Positions 1-5,123 of a stretch of 5,123 nt of DNA are shown here, in pieces; the first letter of the stretch is position 1; every line of letters begins with the position of its first letter. The notes beneath the pieces were generated by a model that worked only from the letters and a program-made list of their open reading frames with translations, made no database searches and was not told the DNA's origin. Source of the stretch: an uncultured Porphyromonadaceae bacterium (GTDB taxonomy: Bacteria; Bacteroidota; Bacteroidia; Bacteroidales; Muribaculaceae); assembly GCA_947176355.1 (NCBI GenBank), contig CAMWQY010000205.1, forward strand, positions 1 to 5,123. The letters are read 5' to 3'. The position numbers and the translations under genes were made by a program.

Positions 1-1523
1 TCGTGGAAGCAGCAGCTGCTAACGACGAAGGCCTCATGGATAAATTTTTCGGTGATGAACCGCTTACCGAGGATGATCTCCGTATGGGTATTAGAAAAGG
101 ACTTGTCGAACGTTCGATATTCCCCGTTATATGCGTAAGTGCGGGTAAGGATATGGGCGTACGCCGTATGATGGAATTCCTTGGCAACGTATGTCCTTTC
201 GTCGACGATATGCCTGCTCCTGAGACTGTCGACGGCGTATCCGTTGCTCCCGATCCAAATGGCCCGCTAAGCGTATTCTTCTTTAAGACATCTGTAGAAC
301 CCCATATCGGTGAAGTTTCCTATTTCAAGGTTATGAGCGGCACGCTTAAGGCTGGTGCAGATCTTGAAAATATCGACAGAGGTGGAAAAGAACGTTTGGC
401 TCAGATATTCACAGTTTGCGGTCAGATCCGCACTCCGATTGATGCTCTTGAAGCCGGAGATATAGGTGCTGCTGTAAAACTGAAAGATGTCCGTACAGGT
501 AATACTCTTGACGAAAAAGGCTGTGACTACAAGTTCAACTTCATCAAATATCCGGCTCCCAAATATACACGTGCCATCAAGCCTGTCACAGAGAGTGACG
601 CAGAAAAGCTTGCAGGAATTCTTACCCGTATGCATGAGGAAGATCCGACTTGGGTAGTAGAGCAAAGCAAGGAGTTGAAGCAGACTCTTGTTAAAGGTCA
701 AGGAGAATTCCACCTCCGCACTCTTAAGTGGAGAATCGAAAATAATGAGAAGCTTCCTATCATCTTTGAAGAGCAGAAGATTCCATATCGTGAGACTATC
801 ACAAAGGCAGCTCGTGCTGACTATCGCCATAAGAAGCAGTCCGGTGGTAGCGGTCAGTTTGGTGAAGTTCACTTGATCATCGAGCCCTACACTGAAGGTA
901 TGCCTGAGCCTGACAGCTACAAATTCGGTAGCCAGGAATACAAGATGAATGTTCGCGACAAGCAGGAGATTCCTCTTGATTGGGGCGGTAAGATTGTGGT
1001 CTACAACTGTATCGTAGGTGGAGCAATTGATGCTCGCTTTATCCCGGCAATTGTTAAGGGTCTCATGGATCGTATGGAACAGGGTCCTCTCACCGGCAGT
1101 TATGCTCGCGACGTGCGCGTAATGATCTACGATGGTAAGATGCACCCGGTAGATTCTAATGAAATCTCATTCCGTCTGGCTGGTAGAAATGCATTCTCAC
1201 AAGCATTCCGCGAGGCTAATCCAAAGATCCTGGAACCTATCTACGACGTAGAAGTTCTCGTGCCGGATGATTATCTTGGTGATGTGATGAGTGAACTTCA
1301 GGGTCGTCGTGCCATCATCATGGGTATGGATGCAGAACATGGTATCCAGAAACTTCAGGCGAAAGTGCCTCTGAAGGAAATGGCAAGCTATAGCACAGCC
1401 CTCAGCTCAATTACCGGCGGACGTGGCTCATTCTCAATGGAATTTGCCGGCTACGAACTTGTGCCCGGTGATGTTCAGGAGAAGCTCTTGAAGGCTTACG
1501 CTGAATCTCAGACAGAAGATTAA
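1..1523 (+). CDS. fusA2: Elongation factor G paralog (EF-G2 type), 5'-truncated by window edge
   Basis: EF-G family translation factor acting in the cytoplasm on the ribosome during tRNA-mRNA translocation. Numbering from the GTG at 3, about 506 residues are visible. Residues 1-72 are the end of the G domain, with a G5-like SAGKDMG at 46-52. Domain II spans about 87-170, domain III about 188-262 (HEEDPTW, GQGEFHL), domain IV about 263-405 (HKKQSGGSGQFGEV at 276-289; the tip HPVDSNE at 381-387) and domain V about 408-500. The GTG at 3 is an internal codon, because the protein begins mid-domain and the frame is open to the window edge. Bacteroidota usually carry a canonical EF-G and a divergent paralog of about 718 aa; from memory of that paralog this copy matches it, so about 210 residues, including G1-G4, lie outside. 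The Bacteroides thetaiotaomicron EF-G2 is reported to act without GTPase activity and to be induced by carbon limitation. Whether that holds here cannot be seen, since the nucleotide-binding motifs are missing. EF-G family is certain; the paralog assignment is likely. Confidence 0.93.
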   Translation, partial: VEAAAANDEGLMDKFFGDEPLTEDDLRMGIRKGLVERSIFPVICVSAGKDMGVRRMMEFLGNVCPFVDDMPAPETVDGVSVAPDPNGPLSVFFFKTSVEPHIGEVSYFKVMSGTLKAGADLENIDRGGKERLAQIFTVCGQIRTPIDALEAGDIGAAVKLKDVRTGNTLDEKGCDYKFNFIKYPAPKYTRAIKPVTESDAEKLAGILTRMHEEDPTWVVEQSKELKQTLVKGQGEFHLRTLKWRIENNEKLPIIFEEQKIPYRETITKAARADYRHKKQSGGSGQFGEVHLIIEPYTEGMPEPDSYKFGSQEYKMNVRDKQEIPLDWGGKIVVYNCIVGGAIDARFIPAIVKGLMDRMEQGPLTGSYARDVRVMIYDGKMHPVDSNEISFRLAGRNAFSQAFREANPKILEPIYDVEVLVPDDYLGDVMSELQGRRAIIMGMDAEHGIQKLQAKVPLKEMASYSTALSSITGGRGSFSMEFAGYELVPGDVQEKLLKAYAESQTED

Positions 1524-1557
1524 AGACTAACATATAACCCACTAACTTATCTTTATT

Positions 1558-1597
1558 AAATCCGGCTCCTTGCTTCGATGGGGTCGGATTTATTTTT
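1558..1597 (+). terminator. Rho-independent terminator after the EF-G gene
   Basis: The arms AAATCCGGCTCC (1558-1569) and GGGGTCGGATTT (1580-1591) pair over 12 bp including two G-U pairs, around a 10-nt loop. A run of five T follows at 1593-1597. It starts 34 nt after the EF-G stop codon, so it ends that transcript and separates it from the exported-protein gene downstream. Confidence 0.85.
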
Positions 1598-1598
1598 G
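1570..1598 (+). promoter_or_regulatory. Candidate Bacteroidota-type promoter overlapping the terminator
   Basis: TATTTTTG at 1591-1598 fits the Bacteroidota -7 consensus TAnnTTTG exactly, and TTG at 1570-1572 lies 18 nt upstream, near the usual position of the -33 element. It would start RNA at about 1603-1607, giving a leader of about 115-120 nt for the gene at 1723. The box coincides with the terminator T-tract, so a chance match is quite possible. It is one of two competing candidates for this gene. Confidence 0.3.
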
Positions 1599-1609
1599 AT
1601 TTGTAAAAA

Positions 1610-1640
1610 TTGGTTAAAGAATTTGATTATTTTAAACTTT
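1610..1640 (+). promoter_or_regulatory. Alternative candidate promoter for the exported-protein gene
   Basis: TTGG at 1610-1613 is followed after 19 nt by TAAACTTT at 1633-1640. The spacing fits Bacteroidota promoters, but the -7 box is imperfect (CTTT where TTTG is expected; a TTTTTG follows slightly too late). It would give a leader of about 75 nt. Low confidence. Confidence 0.25.
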
Positions 1641-1680
1641 TTGCCAGCTCCGGACTCTAATTAATAGAATTACATTAACA

Positions 1681-1706
1681 GGAGACTTCTGATTGACTAC
1701 GTCTCC
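1681..1706 (+). promoter_or_regulatory. Inverted repeat in the leader of the exported-protein gene
   Basis: GGAGAC (1681-1686) and GTCTCC (1701-1706) are perfect 6-bp complements around a 14-nt spacer, ending 16 nt before the ATG at 1723. The pair could form an RNA hairpin in the 5' leader or act as a protein-binding palindrome. No T-run follows, so it is not a terminator. The function is unknown and chance occurrence is possible. Confidence 0.35.
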
Positions 1707-1722
1707 ATAAACCTACTGAGTT

Positions 1723-2358
1723 ATGAAGAAAATTTTACTTATCGTGGCTCTCTCCCTCTCTTTAGGAATAGGAAACATTAATGCTGACGGCAACCACCGT
1801 GGTGGTAATAAAGGTGGTAATAAAACGGAGCAGAACAAAGGTTCTCGCCCCGGCAACAACGGCAATCACAATGGAAATAACCGTCCCGGACACAATAGCA
1901 AACCGAATAATAATTATCGTCCCGGAAACAATAAACCGAACAATAATTATCGTCCGGGCAATAATGGACACCACAACGATTATCGTCCCGGTCATTACGG
2001 TCATAGTGCGCCACGCCCGGGAGCAGGTGCTGGATATCGTCCCTCTCGTCCTACTCCACCTCCTCCGCATCTTCGCCCCGTTCCTCCACGTTATCAAAGA
2101 CCATACGTTCCTCCAATTCCGAATCCCAATTTGGCATATATAATCAGCACCGCAAACGTGATCTTTAATGGCATTGTCATGAATGCTGTTAATATACCGA
2201 CCTTCCAAGTGCTTGACTATGGTTACGCCCGCGATGCTTGGAATGTATATTATCTTGGTCGAGTTCTCCCGGGTGCAGATCCCGCGACATTTGAGATTCT
2301 TCCTAATGGGTATGCTCGTGACGCATGGACACTTTATTATTACGGACGTCCGATATAA
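1723..2358 (+). CDS. Exported Asn/Gly/Pro-rich protein with C-terminal DKNYY-like repeats
   Basis: Protein of 211 aa, probably secreted across the inner membrane and then periplasmic or surface-located. Residues 1-21 form a Sec signal peptide: two lysines, a hydrophobic core (ILLIVALSLSLGIG) and likely cleavage after NINA. There is no lipobox cysteine, so it is not a lipoprotein; the mature chain has no cysteine. Residues 22-100 are low complexity, rich in N, G, R, P and H, with 11-residue tandem units around YRPG. Residues 101-137 are proline-rich with many Arg and Tyr. Residues 145-211 are repeats: NVIFNG..PTFQVL (145-164), YARDAWNVYYLG..ATFEIL (168-193) and a last half unit YARDAWTLYYYG (198-209). 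The pattern of an [RK]D..[NT][VL]YY.G core followed by [GA]ADP.TFE[IV]L is that of the DKNYY family (PF13644), whose biochemical role is unknown. The flexible linker suggests the repeat module is held away from a membrane or wall. The gene stands alone between two terminators. The DKNYY assignment is from motif memory, moderately sure; the signal peptide and repeats are plain. Confidence 0.88.
   Translation: MKKILLIVALSLSLGIGNINADGNHRGGNKGGNKTEQNKGSRPGNNGNHNGNNRPGHNSKPNNNYRPGNNKPNNNYRPGNNGHHNDYRPGHYGHSAPRPGAGAGYRPSRPTPPPPHLRPVPPRYQRPYVPPIPNPNLAYIISTANVIFNGIVMNAVNIPTFQVLDYGYARDAWNVYYLGRVLPGADPATFEILPNGYARDAWTLYYYGRPI
1900..1998 (+). repeat. Three 33-bp in-frame tandem repeats (YRPG units)
   Basis: Three consecutive 33-bp units at 1900-1932, 1933-1965 and 1966-1998 encode KPNNNYRPGNN, KPNNNYRPGNN and GHHNDYRPGHY. 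The first two give identical peptides and differ only at synonymous sites; the third keeps the TTATCGTCC-type core. A degenerate unit (GNNRPGHNS) precedes them. Because units are multiples of three, gain or loss of copies would alter linker length without breaking the frame. Confidence 0.85.
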
Positions 2359-2383
2359 AATTATAAATTGTTGAATTACATCT

Positions 2384-2421
2384 AAGTCGTCTGCCATGTG
2401 ATTTGGCAGACGACTTTTTTT
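2384..2421 (+). terminator. Strong Rho-independent terminator after the exported-protein gene
   Basis: AAGTCGTCTGCCA (2384-2396) and TGGCAGACGACTT (2404-2416) form a perfect 13-bp stem around the 7-nt loop TGTGATT, followed by a T-run ending at 2421. It lies 25 nt after the stop codon of the exported-protein gene and insulates the DUF1846 unit from upstream transcription. Confidence 0.95.
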
Positions 2422-2454
2422 ACCCCAAATAGTGTTTTTTTGCAAAAAAAATAT

Positions 2455-2462
2455 TAATTTTG
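2455..2462 (+). promoter_or_regulatory. Bacteroidota -7 box of the DUF1846 unit
   Basis: TAATTTTG fits the consensus TAnnTTTG exactly and lies in the AT-rich stretch just before the DUF1846 gene. The expected -33 TTTG is not clear: a T-tract covers 2435-2441, and the only TTTG (2439-2442) is just 12 nt upstream, too close. RNA would start at about 2466-2470, only a few nucleotides before the ATG at 2472. Confidence 0.6.
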
Positions 2463-2471
2463 TATCCCGTT

Positions 2472-3935
2472 ATGGTAAAAGGATTCGACAACGATAAGTA
2501 TCTCAAGATTCAATCTGAACATATTCAGGAGAGAATCGCTCATTTCGGTAATAAGCTCTATCTTGAGCTTGGTGGTAAACTTTTTGACGACTATCACGCC
2601 AGTCATGTGCTTCCGGGTTTTCAACCCGATAGCAAGCTTCGGATGTTTCAGAAGCTAAAGGATCAAGCTGAGATAGTAATCGTCATTAGTGCTCTTGACA
2701 TTGAGCGTAATAAAATGCGCGGTGACCTTGGCATCACATACGACATGGACGTAATCCGTCTGCGCAAGGAATTTCAGAACCTCGGGTTCTACGTCGGTTC
2801 CGTTTGTGTGACTCACTATAATGGGCAAAGAAGTGCCGACAAATTCCGTGCGAAACTTGAGCGCATGGGAATTACTGTCTATTACCATTATATTATTGAA
2901 GGTTATCCTACTAATGTAGATCTAATCGCCTCAGATGAAGGCTTTGGGCATAATGACTACATTAAGACCACTCGTCCTCTTGTGATAGTTACAGCACCGG
3001 GTCCGGGAAGCGGAAAAATGGCTGTTTGTCTCAGTCAACTTTACAATGAGAATAAGCATGGCGTGACAGCAGGGTATGCAAAATTTGAGACCTTCCCGGT
3101 TTGGAATCTTCCTCTGAAACATCCGGTCAATATAGCCTACGAAGCCGCCACTGCCGACCTCAATGATGTCAATATGATAGATCCATTCCATCTTGAGGCT
3201 TACGGAAAGACTGCCATCAACTACAATCGCGATATTGAGATTTTCCCCGTGCTCAATACTCTCTTTGAAGGTATCTACGGCAAGAATCCATATAAGTCTC
3301 CCACGGATATGGGGGTAAATATGGTTGGTTTTTGTATAAGTGACGATGCAGTATGTTGCCATGCTTCTAATAATGAGATAATACGCCGCTACTTCACAGC
3401 CCTCAATAATATGGCAAAGGGTGACGATAATGAGTCGGAAGTAAATAAGATAGCTCTTTTGCTGAAGCAGGCAAAAATAGATGCTTCATATCGTCCATGC
3501 ATAGGGGCAGCCCGTGAGCGTTCGGAAAAGAGTGGCTTGCCGTGCAGTGCCATTGAACTCTCTGATGGGACAATCATCACCGCTGAACAGAGTGAATTGC
3601 TTGGCCCAAGTTCAGCTCTTATCCTCAATGTGGTAAAGCATCTTGCAGGAATAGACCATGAAATGAAACTGATACCTCAGGAGATGATTGAACCTATTCA
3701 GCACACTAAGACTACATATCTCAAAGGACACAATCCGCGTCTGCATAGCGACGAGGTGCTTGTAGCCTTATCCGTACTCAGCACTCATGATGAAAAGTGT
3801 AAGAAAGCACTCGAGACTCTTCCTGAACTTGACGGTTGCCAAGCTCACTCTACTGTAATGCTTGGGGAAGTGGACCATAAAATATTTAAGAAACTCGGAA
3901 TCAGTCTTACTTGCGATCCTGCTAAGAAAGACTAA
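2472..3935 (+). CDS. DUF1846 domain-containing protein
   Basis: Soluble protein of 487 aa, close to the usual length of about 490-500 aa, matching the DUF1846 family (PF08903) end to end. No biochemical function is established for the family as far as I know. Visible landmarks are the N-terminal FDNDKY at 5-10, LGGKLFDDYHASHVLPGF at 33-50, RGDLGITYD at 83-91, GYPTNVDLIASDEGFG at 144-159 and a glycine-rich loop TAPGPGSGKMA at 174-184. That loop resembles a phosphate-binding loop (GPGSGK) but has Met where a Walker A motif has Ser/Thr, so nucleotide binding is only inferred. Many conserved-looking His, Asp and Cys residues (CISDDAVCCHASNNEI, 288-303) could form a catalytic or metal site. No signal peptide or membrane helix is seen. 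I chose ATG 2472 over the in-frame TTG at 2460 because the -7 promoter box at 2455-2462 overlaps that TTG. The stop is 1 nt before the next gene, implying co-transcription and probably translational coupling. Confidence 0.93.
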   Translation: MVKGFDNDKYLKIQSEHIQERIAHFGNKLYLELGGKLFDDYHASHVLPGFQPDSKLRMFQKLKDQAEIVIVISALDIERNKMRGDLGITYDMDVIRLRKEFQNLGFYVGSVCVTHYNGQRSADKFRAKLERMGITVYYHYIIEGYPTNVDLIASDEGFGHNDYIKTTRPLVIVTAPGPGSGKMAVCLSQLYNENKHGVTAGYAKFETFPVWNLPLKHPVNIAYEAATADLNDVNMIDPFHLEAYGKTAINYNRDIEIFPVLNTLFEGIYGKNPYKSPTDMGVNMVGFCISDDAVCCHASNNEIIRRYFTALNNMAKGDDNESEVNKIALLLKQAKIDASYRPCIGAARERSEKSGLPCSAIELSDGTIITAEQSELLGPSSALILNVVKHLAGIDHEMKLIPQEMIEPIQHTKTTYLKGHNPRLHSDEVLVALSVLSTHDEKCKKALETLPELDGCQAHSTVMLGEVDHKIFKKLGISLTCDPAKKD

Positions 3936-3936
3936 T

Positions 3937-4131
3937 ATGAGTGATGCCGTTTTCAGCCTATTGATAGCCGGATTGGAGACACTGCTCCTTCCGGTTATTC
4001 TGCGCCGGCTTAAGAAGCACATTTCAAGACGTTGGCTTGTCTATGTACTTCTTGTGCTTATAATTTTGTTGATGACAATGATCTTAGGTACTGCTGTTTC
4101 TGTGGCTGCCTATTATATTTCAAAAGATTGA
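3937..4131 (+). CDS. Small two-helix membrane protein, 64 aa, function unknown
   Basis: I do not recognise this protein. It has a first hydrophobic segment at about 4-22 (with Glu14 inside), a strongly basic connector RRLKKHISRR at 23-32, and a long second hydrophobic segment at about 33-58 ending in YYISKD. By the positive-inside rule the basic loop should face the cytoplasm, giving a hairpin with both ends outside; the first segment may instead lie amphipathically on the membrane. The ATG at 3937 follows the DUF1846 stop (3933-3935) after one nucleotide. The open frame extends back to 3862, but only inside the DUF1846 gene, so the ATG is preferred. Such spacing points to translational coupling. 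The HTH gene begins 26 nt after its stop. It could be a membrane anchor or small regulator for the neighbouring proteins, but nothing in the sequence proves this. Its hydrophobic pattern and operon position make it likely to be real. Confidence 0.75.
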   Translation: MSDAVFSLLIAGLETLLLPVILRRLKKHISRRWLVYVLLVLIILLMTMILGTAVSVAAYYISKD

Positions 4132-4157
4132 ATGCGTTTTGTAAAGACTGTCAAACT

Positions 4158-4625
4158 ATGAAAAAAATTGATTTTGTAAGACTCCGAAAGCGAGCAGGTA
4201 TGAGTCAGCGTGAATTGGCCGACCTTCTTCAGGTGCGTCCCAGTTTCCTCTCTGCAATAGAAAATGGAAAAAGCCGAATGCCGGAAGAAAAGCTTGACAA
4301 GATCATGGAGATATTTGAGCTCGACAGTCTGGAAGATTATATGGTAGATGAGCAAGCGGAGCAGAGCGTGCCACCACATACTCATACTATGGATCAGAAT
4401 GACACTCTCACTCAGCTTCTCAATCATTTTCACGACCTTGCCCATCAGAGAGAGAGGGGACATTCCGGACAGGATGCTGACACATCGGCAAGAATAGAGT
4501 TCCTTACCAAGCGAAACGACCGTCTTTCAGAACGGGTAGACGACCTTCGCGATATGGTTGATTCCTTACGCGAGGAAAATCTGCGTCTTAAGGAATTGCT
4601 GATAAAAAACGGCATTCAATACTAA
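4158..4625 (+). CDS. XRE/Cro-type helix-turn-helix regulator with C-terminal leucine zipper
   Basis: Protein of 155 aa, probably a DNA-binding transcription regulator. Residues 4-60 form an XRE/Cro HTH domain (HTH_3-like): MSQRELADLLQVRPSFLSAIENGKS at 15-39 carries the two helices, with SFLSAIENG the recognition helix. Residues 62-108 are a polar, His/Gln-rich linker (PPHTHTMDQND). Residues 112-148 are a coiled coil with leucines exactly every seven residues at 116, 123, 130, 137 and 144 (d positions) and I113, N120, V127, V134, N141, L148 at a positions. Buried Asn at a positions is typical of parallel two-stranded zippers, so it likely dimerises through its tail. The start is ATG 4158; an upstream in-frame extension to 4032 overlaps the membrane-protein gene, reads as a Cys-rich nonsense stretch and is rejected. 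It is the last gene of the three-gene unit and may autoregulate it. Targets are unknown. Confidence 0.88.
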   Translation: MKKIDFVRLRKRAGMSQRELADLLQVRPSFLSAIENGKSRMPEEKLDKIMEIFELDSLEDYMVDEQAEQSVPPHTHTMDQNDTLTQLLNHFHDLAHQRERGHSGQDADTSARIEFLTKRNDRLSERVDDLRDMVDSLREENLRLKELLIKNGIQY

Positions 4626-4644
4626 ATAACATAAATGACCTTGT

Positions 4645-4671
4645 AAGGACGCACGGCTCGTGCGTCCTTTT
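4645..4671 (+). terminator. Rho-independent terminator after the HTH gene
   Basis: AAGGACGCACG (4645-4655) and CGTGCGTCCTT (4659-4669) pair perfectly over 11 bp around a 3-nt GCT loop, followed by TTTTGTTCTTTTAT. It lies 19 nt after the HTH stop and between convergent genes. Read from the - strand the stem is followed by ACAAGG, not a T-run, so it should work mainly for the + strand. Confidence 0.9.
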
Positions 4672-4677
4672 GTTCTT

Positions 4678-5123
4678 TTATAGATTTTTAATTTCAACTA
4701 TATATTCGTCAGGGGTAGCCGCCAAAACTTCAGCTCTGAATCCCCAATTTCTGATCATCTCAGCCAGAGTATGTGCAGGTGGCAGATGGTCATGCTCCGC
4801 TTTTCTTTCATGATGGATATTGTTGATAAACACTTCATCTGAAGGAAAAGCAATCACTATTCTTCCGTTTGGCTTCATATTCATCTTGAAAAGCCATTCC
4901 AGGGTATCTGCAGGGGCATGCAGATGGGGATATACAGAGTAGAGCATTGCGACGTCATATTTTCCGGGGATTTGCTCTTCCTCAAAATCTAATTTCAGAA
5001 ACTCTACGTTCTCGAGGTATCCATATTTCTTGCGGGCGATTGAAAGCATACCTTCAGATAGGTCAATTGCTGTCACATGTCCTTCCGGTCCTACAATCTC
5101 ACTCAGATAAGGCACCAAAACTC
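4678..5123 (-). CDS. Class I SAM-dependent methyltransferase, N-terminus cut by window edge
   Basis: Rossmann-fold methyltransferase (Methyltransf_11/25 type, UbiE-like in the broad sense), soluble and cytoplasmic; the substrate is unknown. The visible 148 or so residues begin just after the SAM-binding glycine motif: the codons before position 5118 read GTT and then (N)GA, consistent with an end of GxGxG followed by VLVPYL. Numbering from the TTG at 5116-5118: HVTAIDLSEGML (14-25) carries Asp19, expected to bind the SAM ribose; LKLDFEEEQIPGKYDVAMLY (41-60) spans the post-II region and strand 4; MKPNGRIVIAFPS (81-93) is the usual strand 5 motif. A His-rich stretch HHERKAEHDHLPP (102-114) may help select the substrate. 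The TTG at 5118 is not taken as the start because the SAM motif must precede it; about 50-60 residues are probably missing. The gene is convergent with the HTH gene and ends 52 nt from it, so it is not part of that unit. Confidence 0.9.
   Translation of the reverse strand, partial: VLVPYLSEIVGPEGHVTAIDLSEGMLSIARKKYGYLENVEFLKLDFEEEQIPGKYDVAMLYSVYPHLHAPADTLEWLFKMNMKPNGRIVIAFPSDEVFINNIHHERKAEHDHLPPAHTLAEMIRNWGFRAEVLAATPDEYIVEIKNL

Noticed and set aside
267..1145. Long open frame of 292 codons on the - strand opposite the EF-G gene
   Set aside because: It lies wholly inside a highly conserved EF-G reading frame, and its translation has no recognisable domain; it is a by-product of codon usage in the sense gene.
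1762..2445. 227-codon open frame on the - strand across the exported-protein gene
   Set aside because: Its product is low-complexity (runs of I, V, T) mirroring the repetitive sense codons, and it runs through the terminator at 2384-2421.
2460..2471. TTG start for the DUF1846 protein adding four residues (MYPV)
   Set aside because: The TTG overlaps the -7 promoter box and is unlikely to be in the mRNA; ATG 2472 fits better.
3003..3026. Walker A ATP-binding motif in the DUF1846 protein
   Set aside because: The PGPGSGKM loop lacks the leading Gly and the Ser/Thr after GK; it is noted as P-loop-like only.
4032..4157. N-terminal extension of the HTH protein with several Cys residues (zinc-finger-like)
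   Set aside because: The extension is the +1 shadow of the membrane-protein gene, begins at a non-ATG codon and precedes a good ATG at the normal HTH boundary.
4447..4458. Purine-rich AGAGAGAGGGG stretch as a regulatory repeat
   Set aside because: It is short, lies inside the HTH coding sequence, and is explained by the codons of QRERGH.
3937..4625. Toxin-antitoxin or holin-type pair (small membrane peptide followed by an XRE protein)
   Set aside because: The layout is superficially similar, but the upstream DUF1846 gene is tightly joined to the membrane protein, and no toxin family motif is recognisable; there is too little support to call it.

Overview
The window looks like a chromosomal segment of a gut-type Bacteroidota (order Bacteroidales). 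Three things point there. The EF-G paralog has the sequence character of the second EF-G of Bacteroides and relatives. A promoter element matches the Bacteroidota -7 consensus TAnnTTTG. The genes lack obvious Shine-Dalgarno sequences close to their start codons. Base composition is moderate, with AT-rich intergenic spacers. I see no tRNA, rRNA, CRISPR array, insertion sequence or phage gene.

Layout, left to right. (1) Positions 1-1523 hold the C-terminal two thirds of an EF-G-type translation factor on the + strand, cut by the left edge and closed by a hairpin terminator at 1558-1597. (2) Positions 1723-2358 encode a 211-aa exported protein: a signal peptide, an Asn/Gly/Pro/Arg-rich repetitive region and C-terminal repeats of DKNYY type. 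It has its own leader with a small inverted repeat and a strong terminator at 2384-2421. (3) Positions 2472-4625 appear to form one three-gene transcription unit. The genes are a DUF1846 family protein, a 64-aa two-helix membrane protein starting 1 nt after the DUF1846 stop, and a 155-aa helix-turn-helix protein ending in a leucine zipper. The unit is bracketed by terminators at 2384-2421 and 4645-4671, and its promoter box sits so close to the first ATG that the mRNA is probably almost leaderless. (4) Positions 4678-5123 hold the 3' part of a class I SAM-dependent methyltransferase on the - strand, convergent with the third unit and cut by the right edge.

The EF-G paralog, the methyltransferase and probably the exported protein are independent units. 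The DUF1846, membrane peptide and HTH-zipper trio is the only group whose spacing suggests a shared job. Its function cannot be read from the sequence and it is the best candidate here for an undescribed system. The tight linkage is directly visible; any functional coupling is inference.
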